This document shows positions 18,143 through 26,371 of a stretch of DNA of 64,000 bases, piece after piece. The stretch is taken from the NCBI RefSeq assembly GCF_017356265.1, contig NZ_JAFNAW010000008.1, forward strand, positions 30,129-94,128, given 5' to 3'. Each line of letters starts with the position of its first letter. Positions within the stretch are counted from its first letter, which is position 1. The DNA comes from Paracoccus fontiphilus. GTDB lineage: Bacteria; Pseudomonadota; Alphaproteobacteria; Rhodobacterales; Rhodobacteraceae. The notes below the pieces were generated by a model. It was not told the origin of the DNA, did no database searches, and saw only the letters and a list, made by a program, of their open reading frames with translations. A program made the translations under genes and the position numbers.

Positions 18143-19183
18143 TCATGCGCCACTGTCACCCTTGCCCTGCATGATGTTGATGCCGCGCAGCTTGGCGCGC
18201 AGATCCGCACCCTTCTCGGCCCAAGCACGGTCCCGCGCACGGGCGGCCAGCATGGGCGTTTTGCCCGTAACGACCCCCGATAGAAGGGCCTCCCCACGGG
18301 CCTTGAGCGCCTCTCCTCCCCTGCGTATCCCGGCCCCAGTCGCAGTCGCAGGAAGCAGCAACGGACGCCCCACCAGCCGTACGGCCTCGGAAGCGAAGTT
18401 TGCGAGATTGAAATTGCCGGTGATGTTGGCTGCCGCCGTGGGGATCGCCAGTAGGGCGAAGATGCCGACAAAGGCAACGCAGAGGAAGCCGAGGATCATG
18501 GAAAAATCCCTCACCTCAGCTTGTGGTCTGAACTGCGCTTCGGCCATCGCAACAACTGCGCCAATTACTGCAGCTGCGGCAATGGGGTAGAGCAGGTATC
18601 CCACGAACGAAGTGAGCCAAGCCTCGAAGAGGGATTTGGTGCGCTCGAATAGAGTGGCAATCATGGCTAGCGGCGCAACGCCCAGCAGGAAGGCGATCAT
18701 GATCTTGGAAAAGCCGACAATCAGGACGTAGGCCGCCATGAGGACGGATAGGATAATGAAGAGAAACCCTGCGATCACGCCCCGGGCAATGGCGCTTTGG
18801 GCCTCTGCGGCCCCATCCGCCACGTCCGACATCTGTACCGCAAACTTGTCCATGGCGGCTTCGGGTGTAGCCGCTCCGCCGTGGAAGAAGCTGAGAGCAA
18901 GATTGCCTGCGCCCGAGGATAGCGCATCATAGATCGTGCCGAAGTTTGCCCAGGAGCGGGCGAACAGGAAGACCAGAATGATCCGTGAGACAATCTGCCA
19001 GGTATCGCGCATGGACAGCCGATAGGCTCCGAGCGCCATGTTGATGCCGACCAGGATAATCAGCAGCGTGGCCACAATTGTCAGCATGGGATCGAGAGCG
19101 TTGGCGGTCGCGGTGAAGTATGTCTCGCCAACATCGAGAACCGCTGCGTCCAGATCGCCGAGAATGGTTTCTACCAGGGCCAT
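18143..19183 (-). CDS. virB6: VirB6/TrbL polytopic channel protein
   Basis: This is a protein of about 346 residues with five to six hydrophobic segments, e.g. PMLTIVATLLIILVGINMAL and YLLYPIAAAAVIGAVVAMAE. The conserved region GFSKIMIAFLLGVAPLAMIA is typical of the TrbL/VirB6 family. It forms part of the inner-membrane pore. I place the start at the ATG whose first base overlaps the TGA of the preceding gene (TGATG at 19183) and not at 19198. The basic C-terminal tail after the last membrane segment is cytoplasmic. Confidence 0.92.
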   Translation of the reverse strand: MALVETILGDLDAAVLDVGETYFTATANALDPMLTIVATLLIILVGINMALGAYRLSMRDTWQIVSRIILVFLFARSWANFGTIYDALSSGAGNLALSFFHGGAATPEAAMDKFAVQMSDVADGAAEAQSAIARGVIAGFLFIILSVLMAAYVLIVGFSKIMIAFLLGVAPLAMIATLFERTKSLFEAWLTSFVGYLLYPIAAAAVIGAVVAMAEAQFRPQAEVRDFSMILGFLCVAFVGIFALLAIPTAAANITGNFNLANFASEAVRLVGRPLLLPATATGAGIRRGGEALKARGEALLSGVVTGKTPMLAARARDRAWAEKGADLRAKLRGINIMQGKGDSGA

Positions 19184-19728
19184 CAGTATTCTCCGCACAT
19201 GGCGTCGACGATCTTGATTTGGCGCTCATAGGCCTCATAGAGGCCGCGGGTGTGGTCAGGCGTAAGGACATCCACGTCCAGTTCCCTGCGCAAGCGATCC
19301 TCGAATTTAGCGACCATTTCGTGCGGAATGATTTTTCCGGCACAGGTGCAGTCTTGTGTTGCGATGACATTCGTCGTCGAAAGATAAACCGCGATGTCTC
19401 GGTAGGCGCGATCGCCAGGCTTATTGGATCGGCGCAGATTGGCATTCATTTCCGGCGTGGGCTCGCAGGTCCGGTTCGGTCGGTTTAGGGCCGCACTTGG
19501 AACTCGCTCGACCTTGGACACATCCACCTCGGGCGACAGGTCGAAGTTCAGGAAATCCCCCTCGGCTATCTCTTCCGCCTCGCTCATCTCGGCCTGCTGG
19601 TCCAAGCGTTCCTGCAGTTTCTCTAGTTCCGACTCCGGGAGCCCAGGAGGCGCTCCGGAGGTTTGCGCCAGTCCCATCGTTCCAAGGCCCAGGATCACCA
19701 GTCCGCTCAGCAATGCCGTCCGTGTCAT
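19183..19728 (-). CDS. secreted hypothetical protein in the virB operon
   Basis: This 181-residue protein has an N-terminal signal peptide (about 1-21, LLSGLVILGLGTMGLA). The mature part has an acidic, glutamate-rich segment, then a domain with cysteines in CEPTP, DCTCAGK and the terminal MCGEY that could form disulfides in the periplasm. It lies between virB5 and virB6 and is translationally coupled to virB6. I do not recognise a family. Its position suggests an accessory channel or pilus-assembly factor; that is inference. Confidence 0.7.
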   Translation of the reverse strand: MTRTALLSGLVILGLGTMGLAQTSGAPPGLPESELEKLQERLDQQAEMSEAEEIAEGDFLNFDLSPEVDVSKVERVPSAALNRPNRTCEPTPEMNANLRRSNKPGDRAYRDIAVYLSTTNVIATQDCTCAGKIIPHEMVAKFEDRLRRELDVDVLTPDHTRGLYEAYERQIKIVDAMCGEY

Positions 19729-19730
19729 GG

Positions 19731-19835
19731 TCAGTCCTCCAGCTTCATGCGCAGGTACTTTTCCTCGTCGGCCGCGGTCGCCGCGTCCATGACGCCCATG
19801 TTACCCTGACCGACTGTCTGGATCGCCTCCATCGA
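19731..19835 (-). pseudogene. detached C-terminal tail of virB5 beyond an amber codon
   Basis: In the frame of virB5, straight after its TAG at 19836-19838, 34 sense codons follow (SMEAIQTVGQGNMGVMDAA to the terminal DEEKYLRMKLED) before TGA at 19731-19733. The final motif parallels the end of the neighbouring chimera (ARDEDYLNMRIDG), which suggests that it is the natural VirB5 C terminus. It could be translated alone from ATG 19832 (33 residues), by amber read-through, or not at all. Confidence 0.6.
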
Positions 19836-20522
19836 CTAGACATTGGCCAATGCGATGCCAAGCTCGGCGGTGACCCGCGTGTTGAGATCGATGGCTTCCT
19901 TCAACCCGTCCGTGTCGGGAATGGCCTGCACGAGGCCATCGAGCCGCGTCAGGCTGTCGGTGGCTCCCTGCGCCGAACTTTCCGCCGCTACACTCATGAA
20001 GGCATTGACGTTGGCGGACTGGCCGAGCCTGGCCGCTGCCTGATCTTCGCTTCTGGCCAGCGTATCGACGCGCTCCCGAGACAAGCCTGCGGTTGCGAAG
20101 GTTCCGTCCACATGACCTGTGACGGTCCGCCCGCTGCCCAGGATGTCGCCCGTGGCCAGTACGCGGGTCCAGTCGCCCATGCGCGCTGCCTCGACCGAAG
20201 CAGTCAGGTCTGAGAACCGGGGCAGGATATCCTCAAGGAAGCTCTCGGGATCTACGCCGAGATCGGCGAGGGTGAGCCCATCGCGCAGCGCGCCGATCTG
20301 GTCCTGCAGGAGCACGATCTGCTGGAGGAGCTGCGTGGTTTGCTCGTCGAGCTTGAGGTTCTGGGCAATCTGCTCCTTTAACTGCAGCTTTGCCTCGGTG
20401 AGCTGTTCGACCAGCTTAGCCAAGCTCGTTGCGTCGATGGTGGGCACGCCCTGGCCGGTGACGGGCAGGGCCAAGGCGCAAGAAAGGGCGCCGAGTGCGA
20501 ACGCTTTCAAGATCCGTTTCAT
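19836..20522 (-). CDS. virB5: VirB5-like minor pilin, C terminus lost to an amber codon
   Basis: This 228-residue protein has a signal peptide (about 1-23) and a long helical region rich in Q, L and E (LTEAKLQLKEQIAQNLKLDE), as in VirB5 pilus-tip proteins. The frame ends at TAG (19836-19838) after ELGIALANV, but the same frame continues for 34 more codons with a family-like ending. A single change (for example CAG to TAG) would explain it. It overlaps the end of the upstream chimera by 4 bases. Whether the shortened protein still works is unknown. Confidence 0.82.
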   Translation of the reverse strand: MKRILKAFALGALSCALALPVTGQGVPTIDATSLAKLVEQLTEAKLQLKEQIAQNLKLDEQTTQLLQQIVLLQDQIGALRDGLTLADLGVDPESFLEDILPRFSDLTASVEAARMGDWTRVLATGDILGSGRTVTGHVDGTFATAGLSRERVDTLARSEDQAAARLGQSANVNAFMSVAAESSAQGATDSLTRLDGLVQAIPDTDGLKEAIDLNTRVTAELGIALANV

Positions 20523-21670
20523 CCGTCGATCCTCATGTTCAGGTAATCCTCATCCCGGGCATAGGCCTCGAGGAGCAGCGCGGTGCGGGCGGCCTCGACC
20601 TTGCGCTCCACCGCCTGCAGCCGGGTCAGGATCACCGCCATGCGCGCCACCTCGGCGCGGGCATAAGTGTTCAGATCCATGGCAGACTTCGCAGACCTGG
20701 TCGCCTCAACCTGCCCCAGGATGTCCTTCAGCCGGGTCATGGAGCCGTGCATGGTGTTCAGACTAACCGAGGCATATCCCAGGGCCGCATCCGAGATGTT
20801 AGAGGCTTCGGCAATCACCACGTCGCGTGAGTCGAGTGTACCGATGGCTTGCGGATCACCGCCCATGCGGGCCGCATAGCGGTTGTAGTAGCCGGTGATC
20901 CTCGCGACGTAGGTCCGGGTCTCCGCGTAGGGCGGGATGCCGTCGTATTTCTGGACGGCTCCGGGACCAGCATTGTAGGCGGCAAGCGCCAGCGGCATGG
21001 TCCCGAACATGCCGAGACCTTTCAGGAGATACCGCGCCCCGCCATCAAGCTGGGTGCGGGGATCCTGACGACTGCCATCGTCTGGAATACCCAGCTCGGT
21101 GAAGGTGCCCGGCATGATCTGGGTCAACCCGAAGGCGCCGACAGGACTGCGGGCGCCGATGGAGAAGTTCGACTCCTGCTTGACGAGCGCCTGCAGCCAG
21201 CAGCGGAACTCGACCGCATCGATGCCCGCCCGTGCCAAAGCCGGGTGTCTGGCATGCGCCTGCGCGGTGTCGGAGATCATCTGCTCGATCGTGAGCGGCG
21301 CATCCCCCATGATGCGGGCGGCATAAGGGTTGTTGTCGGGGATCGCGTAGATTTCCGTGGCCCCCGTGAATGCACCGTCGCCCGAGACTCCCGCGGCTTC
21401 GAGGCCGGGCACGAATCGGGAGGTCTTAGATAGCAGGTCGAGCGTCTCCTGCGCCGCCACCAGTTGATCGCCCCGGGCCGCGATCTGTCGGAGCCTTTCC
21501 TCGTTTTTGGCCTGTAGCTCCCCTGTCCTGGCCATCTCCTCGCGCAGGCCGAGAACCTCGAGGGCAACCTTTTTCGCGTCGATTACTGGCACGCCTTGCC
21601 CCGCCACGCCTGCGGGGATCACCACAAGGCCGATCAGGATGCAGGCGGGAGCGGAAACGCGGGCCTGCAT
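20519..21670 (-). CDS. VirB1/VirB5 chimera: lytic transglycosylase inside a VirB5-like frame
   Basis: This 383-residue protein starts at ATG 21670 after GGAGGAGGTG. The N terminus is a signal peptide plus a VirB5-like helix (GQGVPVIDAKKVALEVLGLR). The middle is an SLT lytic transglycosylase domain with the catalytic glutamate in KQESNFSIGARS, then GAFGLTQIMPGTF and [17 protein letters not shown]. The C terminus returns to a VirB5-like helix (NTYARAEVARMAVILTRLQA) and ends DEDYLNMRIDG. It starts like the next gene (GQGVP-IDA). It could cut peptidoglycan while attached to the pilus machinery. Confidence 0.85.
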   Translation of the reverse strand: MQARVSAPACILIGLVVIPAGVAGQGVPVIDAKKVALEVLGLREEMARTGELQAKNEERLRQIAARGDQLVAAQETLDLLSKTSRFVPGLEAAGVSGDGAFTGATEIYAIPDNNPYAARIMGDAPLTIEQMISDTAQAHARHPALARAGIDAVEFRCWLQALVKQESNFSIGARSPVGAFGLTQIMPGTFTELGIPDDGSRQDPRTQLDGGARYLLKGLGMFGTMPLALAAYNAGPGAVQKYDGIPPYAETRTYVARITGYYNRYAARMGGDPQAIGTLDSRDVVIAEASNISDAALGYASVSLNTMHGSMTRLKDILGQVEATRSAKSAMDLNTYARAEVARMAVILTRLQAVERKVEAARTALLLEAYARDEDYLNMRIDG

Positions 21671-21681
21671 CGCACCTCCTC

Positions 21682-21804
21682 CTACTTGCAGGGGCTCGTG
21701 GCCACGAAGGCCATGCCCGACCAGCAGTTGGTCTTGCGGATCGGCGGGTCGCCGCAACCTGCAAGCAGGGTGGCGAAGGCAGCCAGGAACACAAGCCTAG
21801 GCAT
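21682..21804 (-). CDS. virB7: VirB7-like small lipoprotein
   Basis: This 40-residue protein has a signal sequence MPRLVFLAAFATLLAGC ending in a classical lipobox (LLAGC, lipidated cysteine 17). The short mature part contains further cysteines (TNCWSG and the terminal SPCK). Its ATG at 21804 overlaps the end of virB4 by 8 bases. Size, lipobox and operon position are those of VirB7, which anchors the outer-membrane ring with VirB9. Homology at this length cannot be proven by eye. Confidence 0.72.
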   Translation of the reverse strand: MPRLVFLAAFATLLAGCGDPPIRKTNCWSGMAFVATSPCK

Positions 21805-24148
21805 CGGCGGTCCTCCAGAAATGGGGCCGGCTGAAATAGTCCGCACCGAAGGCTCGGTGGCCTGCCTCGCCGCCGCCGAGTGCGGTCAGGAGGAGTCCGA
21901 GCGGCGAGAGATCGACATCCAGGATCGTGGAGCCGTCACCGTGCCGCCATAGGGCCTGACGCTCGGCCGTGCGTCCCGTCAGGATGAAGTGCAGCTCGTT
22001 CTCGGTGAAGCCAAAGCCCTCATAGTCCGTAATGTCGGCAGCCCGGTTGGGAAAGATCATCTGGTTCGGCATGGCTTGGATGATCGAGCCGGAGTGGCTG
22101 TCGCGGATCTGGGACGGGAACTGCGTGAGCAGCACGACCACGACATTGAGCTTGCGCACCGTGACCAGCCACTTTGGCAGCCAGCGGGCGAAGAACGTGT
22201 CGTCAAAGACGGTGGAGGCCTCGTCAATCACCAGAAGGGTCGGCTGCTTCTCCTCGAAAAGAAGCTCAAGGCGGCGGAAAATGTAGGACAGCACCGCCGT
22301 GCGTTCCGTGGCCATGAACAGGATCTCTGTCAGGTCGATCCCCGTCACGGGCGCGGTGAGATCGATCACCGGTTGATCGGCCTCCCCGAAGACCCAGGCA
22401 TAGCGCCCTTCGGGGGCCCATTCGGCAAGCTTCATCGCCAGGTCCCGGTCATCCCCCACATCGCCGATCAGATCCCCGAAATGGGCGAAGGTCCTGAGCG
22501 CCTCCGGTGCCTGGCCGTTCTGGCGCACGGCGCCCTTCAGCGCCTCGGCCTGCTGCGGCGTGAGCCGGGGTCCGTCTCGCTCAACCAGCCGGGCCAGCCA
22601 GTCTAGAAGCCAGGCTTCGCCGCGGGGGCCGCACTCCGTCAAAAGCGGATTGAGCCCGGTGGGCTGACCCGCGCGAATGGCCGCGTATCGGCCCCCAAGC
22701 GCCGTGATCGCCATGCGCAGTGCTTGGTCCTTGTCAAAGAGGATCATGCGGGCACCCGTTCGCTGTGCCTGCGCGGCCAGAAACGCCATCAGCGAGGACT
22801 TGCCGCTGCCCGAAGGACCAAGGAACAGCGTATGCCCAATAGTCGGCTCGGCCTTCGGATTACCCGGCGCATGGAAGCTGAAGCGATGCGCGGCACCTGT
22901 TACCGTCTGGAACACCGTGACGGGCGTGCGCCAGGGCAGGGCCTCAGCCCGGGTGCCCGCGTTTGCCATGTGGAAGGAGGCCATGTCGGCGAAGTTGATC
23001 GACTTGGTGAGCGGGCTCCAGATCTCGTAGTCCCGGTTGCCGGGATGGGCCGCGAAGTAGGTGGCAGCCATTGTGTCATTGCAGCGTACCAGCTTTACCT
23101 TGGCCTGTTCCGCCACGCTGCGGACCTGGGACACCTTCGCCTCCAGCACTGCAGGGCTCTCGGCAAAGACTGTGATCGTCAATTGGTGCTCGCCAAAGCC
23201 GCAGCGCCCGGACTCCACATCGTCATAGGTCTGGTGCAGATCGGCGGCGATGGAGCCCACCAGATCACCCGCAGCTTCCATCTGCTGAATGCGGCGCTTG
23301 GCCAGCTCGCCGACCTTGTTCATGGCAACGGGTGTATAGGAATGCGAGATCACCGTGTCGGTGCCAGCATCAAGGGCATCGAGCATGCCCGGCCAAGTCT
23401 GCTGGGCATTGCGCCAGACCGAAAGGACGGCCGCAAAGCGCGGCTCGTCAAAGCCGTCGCGGAACTCGGCCAGCGGTCCCTTGAAGCGGACGGACAGCAG
23501 CGAGACGTCCTCGGCAATCAGCGTGTGCAGCCCGCGATACTCGGGGCGGTAAAGCCCGGTGCTGATGGCCGCGTAAAAGCCGAGAAGCGTACCGTCGCTG
23601 ATCCTGAGGCGATGTGCCTTCAGCGGCAGGCTGGTTTCCAGGATCGAGACGATCTCGCGGAGTTCGCCCAGGCGCTCGGCGGTGTTGCGGTCGAGAAGCC
23701 GTGCGGCGGCCTTTGCGAAGAACGGCACCTTGAGCGGCACGCGCTTGTTGCGCACCACCGTGAGCACCAGCATGAACTCGCGCAAGGCGCGGCCGGACAG
23801 ATGGCCGCGCCATGCCATCTCCACGTCCTGCGCGAAGCCCTCGCCATAGAGGGGCTTCAGCCCGAAGGCAGCGGGCCGCATCAGCCGGTGGACGTAAAAG
23901 GTGAACCGATCATCAAGTCCGTCAAGGATGGCGGCGAAACTCCGGGCCAGATCGAGGATGTCGCGGTCTGAGGCGGTGATCCCATCGATGCCGCCGACCT
24001 CCAGGCTCATCATCAGCGCGTTCTCGCGGGTACGCACCGTGTGATCGTCAATCTCCAGCGCATAAGGCATTTCCGCATAGACCTGCGGCGATCTTGGCAC
24101 ATGACGCCGCGCGCGTTCGCTGACCGGGAGAGCTCGGGCGCTAAACAT
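21797..24148 (-). CDS. virB4: VirB4/CagE-type secretion ATPase
   Basis: This 783-residue ATPase drives substrate transfer and pilus assembly at the inner membrane. The N-terminal CagE/TrbE/VirB domain spans about 100-420. Walker A is LGPSGSGKSSLMAF (about 440-453), Walker B is LLVIDEAST (about 634-642), and LLTQFPSQIRDS follows. The gene starts inside the end of virB3 (8-base overlap). The length is usual (about 790). Confidence 0.96.
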   Translation of the reverse strand: MFSARALPVSERARRHVPRSPQVYAEMPYALEIDDHTVRTRENALMMSLEVGGIDGITASDRDILDLARSFAAILDGLDDRFTFYVHRLMRPAAFGLKPLYGEGFAQDVEMAWRGHLSGRALREFMLVLTVVRNKRVPLKVPFFAKAAARLLDRNTAERLGELREIVSILETSLPLKAHRLRISDGTLLGFYAAISTGLYRPEYRGLHTLIAEDVSLLSVRFKGPLAEFRDGFDEPRFAAVLSVWRNAQQTWPGMLDALDAGTDTVISHSYTPVAMNKVGELAKRRIQQMEAAGDLVGSIAADLHQTYDDVESGRCGFGEHQLTITVFAESPAVLEAKVSQVRSVAEQAKVKLVRCNDTMAATYFAAHPGNRDYEIWSPLTKSINFADMASFHMANAGTRAEALPWRTPVTVFQTVTGAAHRFSFHAPGNPKAEPTIGHTLFLGPSGSGKSSLMAFLAAQAQRTGARMILFDKDQALRMAITALGGRYAAIRAGQPTGLNPLLTECGPRGEAWLLDWLARLVERDGPRLTPQQAEALKGAVRQNGQAPEALRTFAHFGDLIGDVGDDRDLAMKLAEWAPEGRYAWVFGEADQPVIDLTAPVTGIDLTEILFMATERTAVLSYIFRRLELLFEEKQPTLLVIDEASTVFDDTFFARWLPKWLVTVRKLNVVVVLLTQFPSQIRDSHSGSIIQAMPNQMIFPNRAADITDYEGFGFTENELHFILTGRTAERQALWRHGDGSTILDVDLSPLGLLLTALGGGEAGHRAFGADYFSRPHFWRTADA

Positions 24149-24416
24149 AGTGGCGGCCCAGCCTTCGTTTCCTGCGCGACAAAGGCGGCGCGGTCTTCCT
24201 CATCACCACCGCCACCGCCTTGTGGCCGTTCGGGTTCATTGCGGTGATCAGGCGGGCAAGGCCGTACCAGAGCGGTGCAGTCAGCAGCCAGGACGCGGCC
24301 TTGACCCAGATGAAGGGCAGCATGACAAGGGCGCCGACTGCCATCGTGTAGGGCATCGGCAGGCCGAGGAGCCTGGCCTGGCGCGACAGCCCGAGAATGA
24401 CGGCATGGCGCTCCAT
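24141..24416 (-). CDS. virB3: VirB3 inner-membrane protein
   Basis: This 91-residue protein has two hydrophobic segments (PYTMAVGALVMLPFIWV and a second around AASWLLTAPLWYGLARL) and a basic tail (MRKTAPPLSRRKRRLGRH). This is the VirB3/TrbD pattern. Its ATG at 24416 overlaps the stop of virB2. VirB3 works closely with VirB4, which follows directly. Confidence 0.88.
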   Translation of the reverse strand: MERHAVILGLSRQARLLGLPMPYTMAVGALVMLPFIWVKAASWLLTAPLWYGLARLITAMNPNGHKAVAVVMRKTAPPLSRRKRRLGRHYV

Positions 24417-24721
24417 CAGCTGAAGACCGCCTTCAGGTCCGCCACAAAGCCCGGCGCGCCAAAGACCAGGAAGGCACCAACCGCAATCATCAGCACCCAC
24501 ATCCAGCTGATCTTGTTGAAGGCGGCTGCAAAGCCTGCCAGCACCAGGGCCACTGTGAAAAAGACAGTGGCGATGTTGCCGCGGATCCAGGCGACGAAGT
24601 CGTTCCCGACTGTATCAGCCTTTGTGAAGTCTACGCCCGATTGCGCCAGGGCATCGCCGGCCACAGCGGTCACAAGGAGTGCGGTGAGGAGCAAGGGCAT
24701 CAGAAGACGTGTCTGTGCCAT
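24416..24721 (-). CDS. virB2: VirB2 major pilin
   Basis: This 101-residue prepilin has a long signal peptide (about 1-27, ending AGDALAQ) and two membrane helices separated by a short loop (IATVFFTVALVLAGFAAAF and WMWVLMIAVGAFLVFGAP). Size and layout match TrbC/VirB2 pilins. It lies between virB1 and virB3. Confidence 0.9.
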   Translation of the reverse strand: MAQTRLLMPLLLTALLVTAVAGDALAQSGVDFTKADTVGNDFVAWIRGNIATVFFTVALVLAGFAAAFNKISWMWVLMIAVGAFLVFGAPGFVADLKAVFS

Positions 24722-24735
24722 GATAATGGCCTTTC

Positions 24736-25461
24736 CTAGTTTCGGAGGAGGCGGTCGCGTTCCGCCAGCACGCGGAGCACGTAGTCTCGGGTTTCCCCGT
24801 AGGGCGGAACGCCTCGGTAGCGTTCGACGGCGCCAGGCCCAGCGTTGTAGGCGGCAAGCGCAAGTAACGGTGAGCGGAATACCTGCAGCTGCAGGAGCAG
24901 GTAGCGGGCACCGCCGTCGAGGTTCTGCATTGGATCGTGCGGGTTCACGCCAAGCTTTGCGGCAGTGCCGGGCATAAGCTGTGCATAGCCTATGGCACCC
25001 TTGTGGCTCACCGCACGGGGATTGAAACGCGACTCCTGCCAGACCAAAGCCTGGAACAGCGCGGCCCATTCCCGCGGGGATATATTATTCTCGGCGAGGG
25101 CAGGATGATGCTGGTAGCGGAGCGCCACATCTTGCGTGGCATCGATACCGGTTGCACGGTGGCTAGAGCCGGGCAGATCAGAGAGCGACGCATCCCGAGA
25201 GGCAAGGAACAACATAGTGTTCTTGAGGTTAGCTTCCCCCTTGTCGGGGGCGGCACGTTCCCGTCCTTGCGAATTGATGCGACGGCCATCAGCATCAAAG
25301 CGCTGCACAAAACTGGATCCTGGAGTACCGGTCTGCCTTCCGCTTGCATCGAAGCGGATAACGTCGGCTGCGGCAGGCGAAACAAGTCCGATCAGGCTGA
25401 TCAAGATGCCAGCTCTGAAAGAAATATTTGGTTCTCGTTTGAAGGAGGTTGCCGTTTCCAC
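24736..25461 (-). CDS. virB1: VirB1-type lytic transglycosylase
   Basis: This periplasmic enzyme opens peptidoglycan for the channel. The SLT domain is C-terminal: catalytic glutamate in [13 protein letters not shown], then [17 protein letters not shown] and [18 protein letters not shown] signal-like segment ([18 protein letters not shown]) lies near the start. The open frame extends to 25878, but that part overlaps the preceding gene and has no domain. GTG at 25461 (about 241 residues) is a reasonable start; it has no strong ribosome binding site, so the N terminus is uncertain. Confidence 0.86.
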   Translation of the reverse strand: METATSFKREPNISFRAGILISLIGLVSPAAADVIRFDASGRQTGTPGSSFVQRFDADGRRINSQGRERAAPDKGEANLKNTMLFLASRDASLSDLPGSSHRATGIDATQDVALRYQHHPALAENNISPREWAALFQALVWQESRFNPRAVSHKGAIGYAQLMPGTAAKLGVNPHDPMQNLDGGARYLLLQLQVFRSPLLALAAYNAGPGAVERYRGVPPYGETRDYVLRVLAERDRLLRN

Positions 25462-25546
25462 GACAAGCGGCCAAACAAAATTCCTGCGGTCTGGACTATA
25501 CGAATTGAAAACGTCGGATGCGCAGGACGCGTCTTTTTTGCCTAAG

Positions 25547-25918
25547 TTAGAGCCGCGCGACCATGGTGATGCCTTTGGCTCCGGGAATGACTGTAGCAGT
25601 GATCCCCAAGTCAATCTGTGCGTTGAACAGCCCGGTGGTGGTCTTGATCTCCTTGTACGTGTAATCTGACGGATCGAGCCTACGTCCAGATTGCTCAGCC
25701 CGCCGTCGTTCGCGGTACAGGTCTCTCTGAGTGACAACCACCCCAAAGCGGCCTGTTTCCGGCTCAAAGGCCACCAGGTACCAAGAGCCCCGGACCGTAT
25801 TTTGTGCTGGGACAGGGTCTTCGGCACAAACAACGTGAAGTTCCCAGCCGTCCAGGAGTTTTTCCCTACACATGTCAAGGGTGAGCACCTCGTTGCTAAC
25901 CTGGACTTGGTTGGTCAT
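25547..25918 (-). CDS. hypothetical protein at the head of the virB operon
   Basis: This 123-residue protein starts at ATG 25918 preceded by GGGAG. It is cytoplasmic by sequence (no signal or membrane segment), with an early segment [20 protein letters not shown] and a basic stretch [13 protein letters not shown] do not recognise a family. It is on the same strand as virB1, 85 bases upstream, and could be the first gene of the operon. Regulation of transfer is one possibility without direct evidence. Confidence 0.6.
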   Translation of the reverse strand: MTNQVQVSNEVLTLDMCREKLLDGWELHVVCAEDPVPAQNTVRGSWYLVAFEPETGRFGVVVTQRDLYRERRRAEQSGRRLDPSDYTYKEIKTTTGLFNAQIDLGITATVIPGAKGITMVARL

Positions 25919-26371
25919 GCGACGCGCTCCCAAAGGTAATCCGACGCGTCAACGTCAGACTATCAAAATACGTATCCACAAGGCAAGTAGGTAAAATTCA
26001 TCTCACCCTGTCTACCAACTCTTTTTTATCCGTGTTGGCCAAGTCACTTCAAGCCGTGGCAACGATCAGCGTGATCCTGCTCAGGTGAATTTATATTACA
26101 TTTGAACACCATGAAGCCGAATGGAACTCGACGAACCACAGCAGTTCCTGAGTTTTCGGCTACTGGTGGCCCGCCAGCCGGTGTCGCCATCCGCAACTGC
26201 TGCCAGCATGGGCTTGATACCTTGTTGGGTAATACTAACACGCCTTCTTCACCGACGGTGCCTGCCGCGACCTGCCCAACGGTCGATACGTCGGAGCTGG
26301 ATATCCTGCAATCGTCTTGCTGCGATCACAATGATGGAGAAACTTATGCAGGAAACTTAGGTTGAAACCGG
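25919..26371. other. AT-richer intergenic stretch, probable virB promoter region
   Basis: This 453-base gap is clearly lower in GC than the flanking operon, with runs such as CTCTTTTTTATCC near 26020. It should contain the promoter for the leftward virB operon. Short frames on both strands near 26044-26365 have no recognisable content. I could not fix -35/-10 boxes. Confidence 0.4.

Noticed and set aside
22724..23971. Plus-strand frame opposite virB4
   Set aside because: Antisense shadow of a certain gene; no start site or domain.
25462..25878. Long N-terminal extension of the VirB1 frame
   Set aside because: It overlaps the better-supported gene at 25547-25918, has no domain and lies before the signal peptide.
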